Assembly (NCBI RefSeq): GCF_900110575.1
Contig: NZ_FOEF01000009.1
Coordinates: 186,001 to 250,000, forward strand
DNA: 64,000 bases
Source: Amycolatopsis saalfeldensis
GTDB lineage: Bacteria > Actinomycetota > Actinomycetes > Mycobacteriales > Pseudonocardiaceae
Reading direction: 5' to 3'
Shown here: positions 27,437 to 36,291 of the stretch, in pieces
How the letters are laid out: every line of letters starts with the position of its first letter
Position numbering within the stretch: the first letter of the stretch is position 1
Notes under the pieces: generated by a model
Databases searched by the model: none
Seen by the model: the letters and a program-made list of their open reading frames with translations, nothing else
What the model was told of the DNA's origin: nothing
Program-made: the position numbers and the translations under genes

Positions 27437-29701
27437 TCAGGCCTGCTCGGCGCGGACCTGGCGGGCGGCGGCCACGAGGTTCTCGAGCGCGGGGCTCACC
27501 TCGGCGTAGCCACGGGTCTTGAGGCCGCAGTCCGGGTTCACCCACAGGCGGCCGGCCGGCACGGCGGCGACGGCCGTGCGCAGCAGGTCCGCCATCTCCT
27601 CGACGCCGGGCACGCGCGGCGAGTGGATGTCGTAGACGCCAGGGCCGACCCCGCGGGCGAAGCCGGCGCCGGAGAGGTCGTCCAGCACCTCCATCTTCGA
27701 CCGCGCCGCCTCGATGCTGGTGACGTCGGCGTCGAGCGCGTCGATGGCCGGCAGCACCTCGCCGAATTCCGAGTAGCACATGTGCGTGTGGACCTGAGTG
27801 GTGTCGGCCGCCCCGGAAGTCGCGACGCGGAACGCGCGGACGGCCCACGCGAAGTACGCCTCGTGCCCGGCCGCGCGCAGCGGCAGCAGCTCCCGCAGCG
27901 CGGGCTCGTCGACCTGGACCACCCGCACGCCCGCGGCCTCCAGATCGGCCACCTCGTCGCGGATCGCCAGCGCGACCTGCAACGCGGTTTCGGCCGGCGG
28001 CTGGTCGTCGCGGACGAACGACCACGCCAGGATCGTCACCGGGCCGGTCAGCATGCCCTTGACCGGCTTTTCGCTGAGCTGCTGGGCATACCGCGCCCAC
28101 GGGACGGTCATCGGCGCCGGCCGCGAGACGTCGCCGAACAGGATCGGCGGGCGGACGCAGCGGGAGCCGTAGGACTGCACCCAGCCGGACTCGGTGGCGG
28201 CGAAACCGTCGAGCTGCTCGGCGAAGTACTGCACCATGTCGTTGCGCTCGGGCTCGCCGTGCACCAGCACGTCGAGGCCCAGCTCTTCCTGCAGCCGCAC
28301 CACGCGCTCGATCTCGGTGTGCATCGTCGCGACGTAACCGGCCTCGTCCAGCTCGCCCGAGCGCAGCGCCGCGCGGGCCTTGCGGACGTCGGTGGTCTGC
28401 GGGAAGGAGCCGATCGTGGTGGTCGGCAACGGCGGCAGGCCCAGCTCGGCCTGCTGTGCCGCCGCGCGCTGCTCGTACGGCGGGCGGGCGGCGTCTTCGG
28501 GACGCAGGGCGGCGAGGCGTTCCCGTACGCGCGGATCGGTCACCTCGGTGGCCGTGGCGCGGTCCGCGACGGCGCCTCGGGCCGCGGCGAGGTCCGCGTC
28601 CTCTTCACGCAGCGCGCGGCCGAGCAGCACCACCTCGTCGACCTTCTGGCGTGCGAACGCCAGCCAGCCCTTCACCCGGGCGTCGAGGCTCGTCTCGCGT
28701 TCGACGTCGTAGGGCACGTGCAGCAGCGAACAGGACGTCGAGACGCTCACGGCCGCGGCGGTGCCGAGCAGCTTGCGGGCCTTCTCCAGCGCGCGGTCCG
28801 GGTCGGTGCGCCAGACGTTGCGGCCGTCGACCACACCGGCGAGCACCTCCTTGTCCCGCAACGCGCCTTCGGCCGCGACGGCGTCCACAAAGGACTGGTC
28901 GGTGACCAGGTCGACGGCCACCGCCTCGATGGGGGAGCGGGCCAGCACACCGAGCCCGCGCCCGAGCCCGCCGAAGTACCCGGCGACGAGGATCTTCGGC
29001 CGGTCCTGTGCCTTGGCCAGCACGTGGTACGCGCGGGTCAGCGCGTTCAGCTCGGCGTTGGTGCGGTCGCCGGCGAAGGCCGGCTCGTCGAGCTGGACCC
29101 ACTCCACGCCTTCGTCCCGCAGCCGGCGCAACAGCTCGGCGTACGCGGGCAGCAGTTCGTCGAGCAGCTCCAGCGGCGCGAAGCCCGGCGCGGTCGACTT
29201 GGCCAGCAACAGGAACGTGACCGGGCCGACGAGCACCGGCCGCGTTTCGATGCCGAGTGCGCGGGCCTCGCGGTACTCGTCGAGCGGCTTGCTGCCGGTG
29301 AGCGTGAACTTCGTGTCCGGGCCCAGTTCCGGGACCAGGTAGTGATAGTTGGTGTCGAACCACTTCGTCATCTCGAGCGCGGGCGCGTCCTGCACGCCGC
29401 GCGCCGCCGCGAAGTAGGTGTCCAGCGGTGACAGCCCCAGACTCGTGAAGCGCTCGGGCAGCGCGCCGAACAGCTCTGCGGTGTCGAGCACGTGGTCGTA
29501 ATGGGAGAAGGTGCCGGACGGGATGGAGTCCAGCCCGGCGTCACGCTGCCCGGTCCAAGCGCGGGTGCGCAGCGAGCGGCCGGCGGCCAGCAGCTCCGCC
29601 GCGTCGATCCGGCCCGCCCAGTACCGCTCCATGGCGCGCTTGAGCTCCCGGTCGGGCCCGATGCGCGGGCTGCCCAGAATGGTGGTGCCGATGGTGTTCA
29701 C
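27437..29701 (-). CDS. metE: Cobalamin-independent methionine synthase
   Basis: This 754-residue enzyme transfers the methyl group of 5-methyltetrahydropteroyltriglutamate to homocysteine. The N-terminal half holds folate-binding motifs (MTKWFDTNYHYLVPE). The C-terminal half has the zinc ligands in VHTHMCYSEFGEV and NPDCGLKTRGY. GTG at 29701 is the start, with GGAGAG upstream; the frame runs further but into the riboswitch. A cobalamin riboswitch precedes it, so it should be shut off when B12 is present and MetH can take over. A short GCCTG/CAGGC hairpin overlaps the stop. Confidence 0.95.
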   Translation of the reverse strand: MNTIGTTILGSPRIGPDRELKRAMERYWAGRIDAAELLAAGRSLRTRAWTGQRDAGLDSIPSGTFSHYDHVLDTAELFGALPERFTSLGLSPLDTYFAAARGVQDAPALEMTKWFDTNYHYLVPELGPDTKFTLTGSKPLDEYREARALGIETRPVLVGPVTFLLLAKSTAPGFAPLELLDELLPAYAELLRRLRDEGVEWVQLDEPAFAGDRTNAELNALTRAYHVLAKAQDRPKILVAGYFGGLGRGLGVLARSPIEAVAVDLVTDQSFVDAVAAEGALRDKEVLAGVVDGRNVWRTDPDRALEKARKLLGTAAAVSVSTSCSLLHVPYDVERETSLDARVKGWLAFARQKVDEVVLLGRALREEDADLAAARGAVADRATATEVTDPRVRERLAALRPEDAARPPYEQRAAAQQAELGLPPLPTTTIGSFPQTTDVRKARAALRSGELDEAGYVATMHTEIERVVRLQEELGLDVLVHGEPERNDMVQYFAEQLDGFAATESGWVQSYGSRCVRPPILFGDVSRPAPMTVPWARYAQQLSEKPVKGMLTGPVTILAWSFVRDDQPPAETALQVALAIRDEVADLEAAGVRVVQVDEPALRELLPLRAAGHEAYFAWAVRAFRVATSGAADTTQVHTHMCYSEFGEVLPAIDALDADVTSIEAARSKMEVLDDLSGAGFARGVGPGVYDIHSPRVPGVEEMADLLRTAVAAVPAGRLWVNPDCGLKTRGYAEVSPALENLVAAARQVRAEQA

Positions 29702-29807
29702 AGCTCTCTCCTCGCGAGCTCGCCGAACGAGTCCGGACGCGCGAAGGGGCCGCGTTCTTCGGTCGTGCCTGCTCCCACGAGGCCCGGACTCACGCACGCC
29801 GTCGGCG

Positions 29808-29990
29808 CGCGTGCCACCGGCAGGTCTTCGGACTGGTGGGCGCCGTGCTCGCGCCTACTCGCCGTCGCTTCCCGGACTCGCGTCCAGTGCTCTACCACTT
29901 CTCGTGGTGACGGCTTTCGTTCCCACTCACCGCTGCGGGGGCAGTCCCGGATTCACACCGGGTTCCCTGTTGCCTCGCCCGGGGTGCGGC
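29808..29990 (-). ncRNA. Cobalamin (B12) riboswitch controlling metE
   Basis: On the minus strand the sequence shows the conserved core GGGAACCCGGTGTGAATC and CGGGACTGCCCCCGCAGCGG, then paired arms, and ends with the B12 signature CAGTCCGAAGACCTGCCGG (29817-29835). It lies about 110 bp upstream of metE. B12-riboswitch control of the B12-independent enzyme is a well-known arrangement. A CTCG/CGAG hairpin near the metE ribosome site could carry the switch to translation. Confidence 0.93.
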
Positions 29991-29994
29991 CGTG

Positions 29995-30037
29995 AAAAAA
30001 GCCCGGCCACGCCCTGGGCGAACCAGTGGCGTGGCCG
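29995..30037 (-). terminator. Rho-independent terminator of the nrdAB operon
   Basis: On the minus strand CGGCCACGCC (30037-30028) pairs with GGCGTGGCCG (30013-30004), followed by GGC and a TTTTTT run (30000-29995). This classical terminator follows the nrdB stop and precedes the metE riboswitch. Confidence 0.9.
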
Positions 30038-30085
30038 AGCCTAGCGGGCGTGGCACAACTCCCGCCCGGTTCCCGGATGGCGGGA

Positions 30086-31159
30086 TCAGTCCCAGTCCAG
30101 GGCCCCGCCCGACTGGTACTCGATCACGCGGGTCTCGAAGAAGTTCTTCTCCTTCTTCAGGTCCATCGCCTCGGACATCCACGGGAACGGGTTCTCCGTC
30201 TCGCCGAAGATGGGCTGGAGGCCGATCTGCTGCGCGCGCCGGTCGGTGATGAAGTGCATGTACTGCTCGCACAACTGCGCCGAAAGGCCGAGCATGCCGC
30301 GCGGCATGGTGTCGCGGGCGTAGGAGACCTCCAGCTCACACGCCTCCTTCAGCATCCCGCGCACCTCGGCCTGGAACTCTTCGGTCCACAGGTGCGGGTT
30401 CTCGATCTTGATCTGGTTGATGCAGTCGATGCCGAAGTTCAGGTGGATCGACTCGTCGCGCAGGATGTACTGGTACTGCTCGGCGATGCCGACCATCTTG
30501 TTCCGCCGGCCGAGCGAGAGGATCTGCGCGAAGCCGGTGTAGAACCACATGCCCTCGAAGATCACGTAGAACGCCACCAGGTCGCGCAGGAACGCCGTGT
30601 CGGCCTCCGGCGTGCCGGTCTCGAAGTCCGGGTCCTCCAGGTGCTGCGTGTACTTCAGCGCCCACGCGTCCTTGTCCGAAATGGACGGGACCTCGCGGTA
30701 CATGTTGAACAGCTCGCCCTCGACCAGGCCGAGGCTCTCGCAGATGTACTGGAAGGTGTGCGTGTGCACGGCCTCCTCGAACGCCTGGCGCAGCAGGTAC
30801 TGGCGGCACTCCGGGTTGGTGATCTGCCGGTAGACCGCGAGCACGATGTTGTTGGCCACCAGCGACTCCGCCGTGGCGAAGAAGCCGAGGTTGCGCTTGA
30901 GCATCTGCCGCTCGTCCTCGGTGAGGCCGTCGGGCGACTTCCACAGCGCGATGTCGGCCTGCATGGCGACCTCGGTCGGCATCCAGTGGTTGTTGCAGCC
31001 GGCGAGGTACTTCTCCCACGCCCAGCGGTACTTCATCGGCAGCAGCTGGTTGACGTCGGCGCGGGCGTTGATCATCCGCTTGTCGTCGACGTTGATCCGG
31101 GCGGCGCCGACCTCGATCTCACCGAGGCCGGTGACGCCGGTGCTCTCCACGTTGGTCAT
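30086..31159 (-). CDS. nrdB: Class I ribonucleotide reductase, beta subunit (class Ic residues)
   Basis: This 357-residue R2 protein holds the dinuclear metal site: Glu98 (ATAESL), Glu129 and His132 (FEEAVHTHTF), Glu202 (IFEGMWF), Glu236 and His239 (RDESIHL). At the tyrosyl-radical position it has Phe136. These residues sit at a constant offset of nine from the Chlamydia trachomatis class Ic enzyme (Glu89, Glu120, His123, Phe127, Glu193, Glu227, His230). It should therefore use a Mn/Fe cofactor rather than a Tyr radical. It supplies the oxidant to NrdA for deoxynucleotide synthesis. It starts 13 bp after nrdA stops and ends in a T-run terminator. Confidence 0.95.
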   Translation of the reverse strand: MTNVESTGVTGLGEIEVGAARINVDDKRMINARADVNQLLPMKYRWAWEKYLAGCNNHWMPTEVAMQADIALWKSPDGLTEDERQMLKRNLGFFATAESLVANNIVLAVYRQITNPECRQYLLRQAFEEAVHTHTFQYICESLGLVEGELFNMYREVPSISDKDAWALKYTQHLEDPDFETGTPEADTAFLRDLVAFYVIFEGMWFYTGFAQILSLGRRNKMVGIAEQYQYILRDESIHLNFGIDCINQIKIENPHLWTEEFQAEVRGMLKEACELEVSYARDTMPRGMLGLSAQLCEQYMHFITDRRAQQIGLQPIFGETENPFPWMSEAMDLKKEKNFFETRVIEYQSGGALDWD

Positions 31160-31172
31160 GTTCTCGGGTTCC

Positions 31173-34133
31173 TTACTGGCAGGCTTCGCAGTCGGGGTCG
31201 TCGATGCGGCAGGCGGCGCCTTCGGTGGCGACGAAGTCGACGTCGTCGACCTTCGGCAGCTCCTTCGGCTCCGGCTTGGCGGCGGGCGGCGTGGCGGGCA
31301 CGGCCGGGACCGCGGCTTCCGTGACCGCGGACGGCGACGGCGAGACCGCGACCGACGGCGAAGGCGCCGGGGCGGCCGGGGCGGCGGAGACCGCGTTCAG
31401 CTTGCCGTCGGTGCCGCGCAGGGTGCTCTTCTCCACGTGCGTCGCGGACTGCGCCCGCAGGTAGTACGTGGTCTTGAGGCCCTTGTGCCAGGCGTAGCGG
31501 TACAGCTCGTCGAGCTTGCGGCCGCTGGGCGCCGCGATGTAGAGGTTCAGCGACTGCGCCTGGTCGATCCACTTCTGCCGGACCGAGCCGGCGTCCACGA
31601 TCCACTTCGACTCGATCTCGAACGCGGTGGCGTAGAGCGCCTTCAGGTCGTCCGGCACGCGGTCGATCTGGCCGAGGCTGCCGTCGAAGTACTTCAGGTC
31701 GCTGACCATCACCTCGTCCCACAGGCCGCGGGCCTTGAGGCTCTTGACCAGGTGCGGGTTGACCACGGTGAAGTCGCCGGACATGTTCGACTTGACGAAC
31801 AGGTTCTGGAACAGCGGCTCGATCGACTGGCCGACGCCGGAGATGTTGGAGATCGTCGCGGTCGGCGCGATCGCCATCACGTTGGAGTTGCGCATGCCGA
31901 CGGTCTTGACCCGCTCGCGCAGCGGCGCCCAGTCCAGCGTCGTGGAGGTGTCGACGTCGAGGCCGTCGCCCTGGCGCGCGTCGATCAGCAGCTGCATCGA
32001 GTCGATCGGCAGGATGCCGCGGCTCCACAGCGAGCCCTCGAACGACTGGTACTGGCCCCGCTCCTCGGCCAGGTCGGTCGAGGCGGAGATCGCGTAGTGG
32101 GAAACGTGCTCCATGCTGACGTCGGCGAACTTCACCGCGTCGGCCGAGGCGAACGGCACGCCGATCTCGAACAGCGCGTCCTGGAAGCCCATGATGCCCA
32201 GGCCGATCGGGCGGTGGCGCAGGTTGGAGCGGCGCGCCTCCGGGATCGTGTAGAAGTTGATGTCGATCACGTTGTCCAGCATGCGGACGGCCGTGCGCAC
32301 GGTCTTCTCGAGGCGCTCGGTGTCGAGGCCTTCGGGGGTGACGTGCTTGAGCAGGTTCACCGAGCCGAGGTTGCAGACCGCGACCTCTTCGACGTTGGTG
32401 TTCAGTGTGATCTCGGTGCACAGGTTGGACGAGTGCACCACGCCGACGTGCTGCTGCGGCGAGCGCAGGTTGCACGGGTCCTTGAAGGTGATCCACGGGT
32501 GGCCGGTCTCGAACAGCATGGTCAGCATGCGGCGCCACAGCTCGACCGCGCGGAGCTTGCGGAACACCTTGATCTCACCGCGCTCGGCGGCGGCCTCGTA
32601 CTCGCGGTAGCGCTCGGCGAACGCGTTGCCGTAGAGGTCGTGCAGGTCCGGCGTCTCGTTGGGGGAGAACAGGGTCCACTGCGCGTCGGCCTCGACGCGG
32701 CGCAGGAACTCGTCCGGCACCCAGTTGGCCGTGTTCATGTCGTGCGTGCGGCGGCGGTCGTCACCGGTGTTCTTGCGCAGGTCGAGGAATTCCTCGATGT
32801 CCACGTGCCAGGTCTCGAGGTACGCGCAGGCCGCGCCCTTGCGCTTGCCGCCCTGGTTCACCGCGACGGCGGTGTCGTTGGCGATCTTCAGGAACGGCAC
32901 CACGCCCTGGGACTGGCCGTTGGTGCCCTTGATGTGCGCGCCGAGCCCGCGGACCGGGGTCCAGTCGTTGCCGAGGCCGCCGGAGTACTTGGCCAGCAGC
33001 GCGTTGTTCTTGTACGCCTGGAAGATCGAGTCCAGGTCGTCGTCCACAGTGGTCAGGAAGCAGGACGAAAGCTGCGCGCGCGTGGTGCCCGAGTTGAACA
33101 GCGTCGGGGTGGACGCCATGAAGTGGAAGCTCGAGAGCAGCTCGTAGAATTCGATGGCGCGGGCTTCGCGGTCGTCCTCGCGGATCGCCAGGCCCATGGC
33201 GACGCGCAGGAAAAACGCCTGCGGCAGCTCGAACCGGGTGCCGTTGTGGTGCTGGAAGTACCGGTCGTACAGCGTCTGCAGGCCGAGGAAGCCGAAGTCG
33301 AGGTCGCGCTCGGGCCGGATCGCGGCGGTGATCTTGTCGAGGTCGAAGCGCAGCAGCTCGCCGTCGACTAGTTCCAGCTCGACCGCGCGGCGCAGGTAGG
33401 CGCGGAAGTAGGCGGGGTACTCGGCGGCCATCTCGTCCTGGCTGGCCAGGCGCGGCGCGCCGGCCAGGTAGCTCAGCGCCTCGCCGCGCAGCTTGTCCAG
33501 CAGCAGCCGGGCGCTGACGTAGGAGTAGTTCGGCTCCTGCTCGACCAGCACCCGGGCGGCCATGATCTGGGCCAGCGCCAGCTCGTCGGCGCTGATGCCG
33601 TCGTAGAGGTTGCGCTTGGCCTCGGTCAGCACCGGCTCGGCGGACACGTCCTCGAGCCCGGCCACGGCCTCGCCCACGACGTGGGACACGCGGGCCCAGT
33701 CGAGCGGGCGCAGCACCCCGTCGACGCCCTTGACGCTGAGCGCGACCTCGGCCGGCACCGGGGTGGCGGCTTCGCGGGCCTTCGTGCGCTCCTCGCGGTA
33801 GAGCACGTACGCGCGGGCGACCTTGTGGTGCCCGCCGCGCATCAGGGCCAGCTCGACGAGGTCCTGGATCTGCTCGATGTGCAGGGCGGTCTCCGGCCCG
33901 GCGTGGCGCAGCAGGGAGGCCTCGACCTGCTCGGTCAGCTCGGCGACCACGTGGTGCACGCGCGAGGAAGCGGCCGCGTCGCCGCCCTCGACCGCGAGGA
34001 ACGCCTTGGTCAGCGCCACCGTGATCTTGCCGGCGTCGAACGGCGAGACGGTGCCGTCCCGCCGGATGACGCGGACCGCGCTCGGGGTGGTGTCCGCCGG
34101 CGAGGCCGGCCGCTGACCGGTATCCACTGACAT
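31173..34133 (-). CDS. nrdA: Class I ribonucleotide reductase, alpha subunit
   Basis: This 986-residue catalytic subunit carries an N-terminal ATP-cone (VIRRDGTVSPFDAGKI, about 22-110) and what looks like a second cone (LSVKGVDGVLRPLDWARV). The active-site Cys residues appear in AQLSSCFLTTVDDDL, NLCTEI and VAVCNLGSVNL, and the C-terminal shuttle pair is DCEACQ. A Pro/Ala/Ser-rich linker before the tail is long. Tandem cones allow dATP-dependent allostery, as in chlamydial enzymes. ATG at 34133 is chosen at MSVDTGQR; upstream extension is leader sequence. It forms an operon with nrdB. Confidence 0.95.
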   Translation of the reverse strand: MSVDTGQRPASPADTTPSAVRVIRRDGTVSPFDAGKITVALTKAFLAVEGGDAAASSRVHHVVAELTEQVEASLLRHAGPETALHIEQIQDLVELALMRGGHHKVARAYVLYREERTKAREAATPVPAEVALSVKGVDGVLRPLDWARVSHVVGEAVAGLEDVSAEPVLTEAKRNLYDGISADELALAQIMAARVLVEQEPNYSYVSARLLLDKLRGEALSYLAGAPRLASQDEMAAEYPAYFRAYLRRAVELELVDGELLRFDLDKITAAIRPERDLDFGFLGLQTLYDRYFQHHNGTRFELPQAFFLRVAMGLAIREDDREARAIEFYELLSSFHFMASTPTLFNSGTTRAQLSSCFLTTVDDDLDSIFQAYKNNALLAKYSGGLGNDWTPVRGLGAHIKGTNGQSQGVVPFLKIANDTAVAVNQGGKRKGAACAYLETWHVDIEEFLDLRKNTGDDRRRTHDMNTANWVPDEFLRRVEADAQWTLFSPNETPDLHDLYGNAFAERYREYEAAAERGEIKVFRKLRAVELWRRMLTMLFETGHPWITFKDPCNLRSPQQHVGVVHSSNLCTEITLNTNVEEVAVCNLGSVNLLKHVTPEGLDTERLEKTVRTAVRMLDNVIDINFYTIPEARRSNLRHRPIGLGIMGFQDALFEIGVPFASADAVKFADVSMEHVSHYAISASTDLAEERGQYQSFEGSLWSRGILPIDSMQLLIDARQGDGLDVDTSTTLDWAPLRERVKTVGMRNSNVMAIAPTATISNISGVGQSIEPLFQNLFVKSNMSGDFTVVNPHLVKSLKARGLWDEVMVSDLKYFDGSLGQIDRVPDDLKALYATAFEIESKWIVDAGSVRQKWIDQAQSLNLYIAAPSGRKLDELYRYAWHKGLKTTYYLRAQSATHVEKSTLRGTDGKLNAVSAAPAAPAPSPSVAVSPSPSAVTEAAVPAVPATPPAAKPEPKELPKVDDVDFVATEGAACRIDDPDCEACQ

Positions 34134-34318
34134 GCGTGTCTCCAACAGTCGAAAATGGGCGCGTTTCACCGCCACACGGCCACGTGAGGCCGTGCGCTGC
34201 GGTTTCACAAATCGGCCCGGCTGCCCTTCCTGAGCGGTCTCCCCGTCGCTGGGGGCTGCCGGTTCCCAGAGACTACATCTAGGGGTGTCGGCTCGCACGC
34301 GCCCCAAGGGGTGGCGTG
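34134..34318 (-). promoter_or_regulatory. Structured nrdA leader with NrdR-box-like site
   Basis: This gap holds several stems. CACGGCC/GGCCGTG is at 34175-34194; CCGGC/GCCGG at 34217-34262 encloses CCCC/GGGG pairing; CACGC-G-CCCC-AA-GGGG-TG-GCGTG is at 34296-34318. ACTACATCTAGGGGTGT at 34272-34288 resembles NrdR boxes of actinobacterial nrd operons. The enclosed sequence with GGAAGGGCAGCCGG is not a cobalamin riboswitch by inspection, and I could not assign it to another known riboswitch class. Confidence 0.45.
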
Positions 34319-34375
34319 TCGTCGGCTCACCCTCGCGGGTTAGCTGATCACTGAGAGCGGCTGCTCAGGGCTGTC

Positions 34376-34978
34376 TCACCCACCGAAACGGAGGTCGAAA
34401 CCGCTCAGCGCGGCGCTCACGATCGGGCGACGGCCGGCCAGGAAGCCGAGCGGCCCGCGGGGGTTCACGGACCAGTCGGCCGCCGCCGCGGCGGCCTTGA
34501 ACCGCGCCTTGACGGGGCTGCGCTTCGGCCGCCCGTCGAGCGTCTGCGCGATCTCGAACGCGGCGGGCGTGGCGACGGGCAGGCCGACTCGGCGCGAGAA
34601 GGCGGCGGTGGCGATCCAGTCGTCGGCCGTGGCCGCGGTGAACGTGCGGCCGCGGTGGAAATCGAACGTGGCGAGGTCCTTCGGGATGCCCCACAACGCC
34701 CGGCCGCCGGCGAGCGAGACCTCGCTGTCGACCCAGATCCCGGTGATCGACGCGGTGAGCCGGCGCCCGCGCACGGCGACCGCGGTCAGCAGCTCGTGAT
34801 AGCTCAGCTGCCCGGGCGGCCGGTAGCCGACCCAGGCGGCGAACACCGCTGCGCGGCCGGCCACGACCACGGGCTCGGCGCCCTCGGGCAGGGCGGGCAG
34901 TTCCGCGACGGGCAGCCGCCACATCGAGAGGCACGCCTCGCCCGCGAGCCGCCACGGCTCCGGCGGGTACGCGGTCAT
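34376..34978 (-). CDS. Acetoacetate decarboxylase family protein
   Basis: This 200-residue protein has the acetoacetate-decarboxylase-like fold pattern: YHELLTAVAVRGRRLTASITGIWVDSEVSLAGGRALWGIPKDLATF, and the Arg/Lys-rich PKRSPVKARFK. The catalytic Lys is not evident with certainty, so it may be a decarboxylase or a structural relative. Its ATG overlaps the TGA of the enoyl-CoA hydratase (ATGA), so the two are co-translated. Confidence 0.7.
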   Translation of the reverse strand: MTAYPPEPWRLAGEACLSMWRLPVAELPALPEGAEPVVVAGRAAVFAAWVGYRPPGQLSYHELLTAVAVRGRRLTASITGIWVDSEVSLAGGRALWGIPKDLATFDFHRGRTFTAATADDWIATAAFSRRVGLPVATPAAFEIAQTLDGRPKRSPVKARFKAAAAAADWSVNPRGPLGFLAGRRPIVSAALSGFDLRFGG

Positions 34979-35808
34979 CGGCCGAGCCACGGCAGGTAGG
35001 GCGGCAGGTCCGTGTCGACGCGCATGGTGAACTCCGGCGGGCGCTTCTGGAGGAACGACAGCACGCCCTCGGCGGTGTCGGGTGTGGTGGGCAGTCCGGC
35101 GGTCAGCTTCGAGTCCAGCTCGTGCACCTCGAACGGCGACGGCGCGCTCGCCATCCGGTAGAGCAGCTGCCGGGTGACGGCGACCGAGACCGGCGCAGTG
35201 TTCGCGGCGAGGTCGCGCGCCAGCTCGTAAGCCTTGTCCAGCACGGCTTCCGGCGCGTGGACGCTGTGCACGAGCCCCGCGCGCAGCGCCTCTTCCGGCC
35301 CGAACACGCGGCCGCTGATCATCCAGTCCATGGCCGTGCCCATCCCGACGAGCCGGGGCAGGAACCAGGCCGACGCGCCCTCGGGGTACATGCCGCGGCG
35401 CGTGAACACGAAGCCGAACTTCGAGTCCTCGGACGCCAGCCGGTAGTCGCAGGACAGCGTGATCGTCAGCCCGCCGCCGACCGACGCGCCCCGCAACGCG
35501 GCGATCACCGGCTTGTTCATCGTGAAGATCCGCTTCGAGCACCGTCCCGCGGGCTCCTGCCAGTCCTCGGGCGGTTCTCCGCCGAAGTCGAAGCCGCCGG
35601 CGGACAGATCGGCGCCGACGGAGAAGTCCTTGCCACTGCCGGTGAGCACGACCACGCGCACGTCCTCGTCGCGGTCGGCGGTGTCCATGGCGTGGTTCAG
35701 CTCGTCGGCCATCCGCACGGTGTAGCCGCCCCGCGCCTGCGGCCGGTTCACCGTGACCGTCGCGATCCGGCCGGTGACCTCGTAGGTGATCTCGGCATAG
35801 GGCGTCAT
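34975..35808 (-). CDS. Enoyl-CoA hydratase/isomerase family protein
   Basis: This 277-residue crotonase has the oxyanion loops DFSVGADLSAGGFDFGG and ALRGASVGGGLTITLSCDYRLAS, and the third loop FTRRGMYPEGASAWFLPRLVG with a Glu at the catalytic position. Crotonases hydrate enoyl-CoA or isomerise double bonds. It is divergent from the VOC gene and lies 1 kb before the AtuA-carboxylase operon, so it might fill the hydratase step (AtuE-like) of that pathway. ATG at 35808. Confidence 0.85.
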   Translation of the reverse strand: MTPYAEITYEVTGRIATVTVNRPQARGGYTVRMADELNHAMDTADRDEDVRVVVLTGSGKDFSVGADLSAGGFDFGGEPPEDWQEPAGRCSKRIFTMNKPVIAALRGASVGGGLTITLSCDYRLASEDSKFGFVFTRRGMYPEGASAWFLPRLVGMGTAMDWMISGRVFGPEEALRAGLVHSVHAPEAVLDKAYELARDLAANTAPVSVAVTRQLLYRMASAPSPFEVHELDSKLTAGLPTTPDTAEGVLSFLQKRPPEFTMRVDTDLPPYLPWLGR

Positions 35809-35880
35809 GGGGTCGACGGTAGGCCATGCGGAGGGTTGCTGACAATGCGTCAATAACCCCTGGGCTGTCATGGTGGGCCC

Positions 35881-36252
35881 ATGCTCCGATTCGGCACGGT
35901 GGTATTGGGCGTCGACGACATGCGTCGGGCGCTGGCTTTCTGGCGGCGGGCGCTGGGTTACGTCCCGCGGGATGGTGAGCCGGGGGAGGAGTTCGTTGTG
36001 CTGGTTCCGCCTGGAGGTGCTGGTCCTGGGCTGTCGTTGCAGCTGAGCGGTTCTCCGGTGCAGGAGCTGCCGCGCGTGCACGTCGATCTGTACGCCGGCA
36101 GCGCGGAGGACCAGGCCGCGGAGGTGGAGCGCCTGGTGTCGCTCGGCGCCCGGCGGGTGGACTGGCCGCGCTACCCGGAGTCGCCGGACTTCGTGGTGCT
36201 CGCCGACACCGAGGGGAACCGGTTCTGCGTGATCGACACTGCCCATGGCTGA
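35881..36252 (+). CDS. VOC (glyoxalase/bleomycin resistance) family protein
   Basis: This 123-residue protein is a single VOC unit: FGTVVLGVDDMRRALAFWRRALGYV at the start, VHVDLYAGSAEDQAAEVERLVSLGARRVDWP in the middle, and VVLADTEGNRFCVID at the end with the usual Glu metal ligand. Family members are metal-dependent isomerases, dioxygenases or binding proteins. It is 39 bp upstream of an SRPBCC gene on the same strand. The substrate is unknown. Confidence 0.85.
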   Translation: MLRFGTVVLGVDDMRRALAFWRRALGYVPRDGEPGEEFVVLVPPGGAGPGLSLQLSGSPVQELPRVHVDLYAGSAEDQAAEVERLVSLGARRVDWPRYPESPDFVVLADTEGNRFCVIDTAHG

Positions 36253-36291
36253 AGGGCCGCTCTCCACGGCGGAACCTGACACAATCCGGGC

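Noticed and set aside
30846..33371. Long plus-strand frame across nrdB and nrdA
   Set aside because: It is antisense to two highly conserved genes and has repetitive Val/Glu/Arg composition typical of shadow frames.
34134..34318. A second cobalamin riboswitch upstream of nrdA
   Set aside because: The B12 core and the closing AGTCCG-GACCTGCC element seen before metE are absent, despite a vaguely similar GGGAACCGG start.
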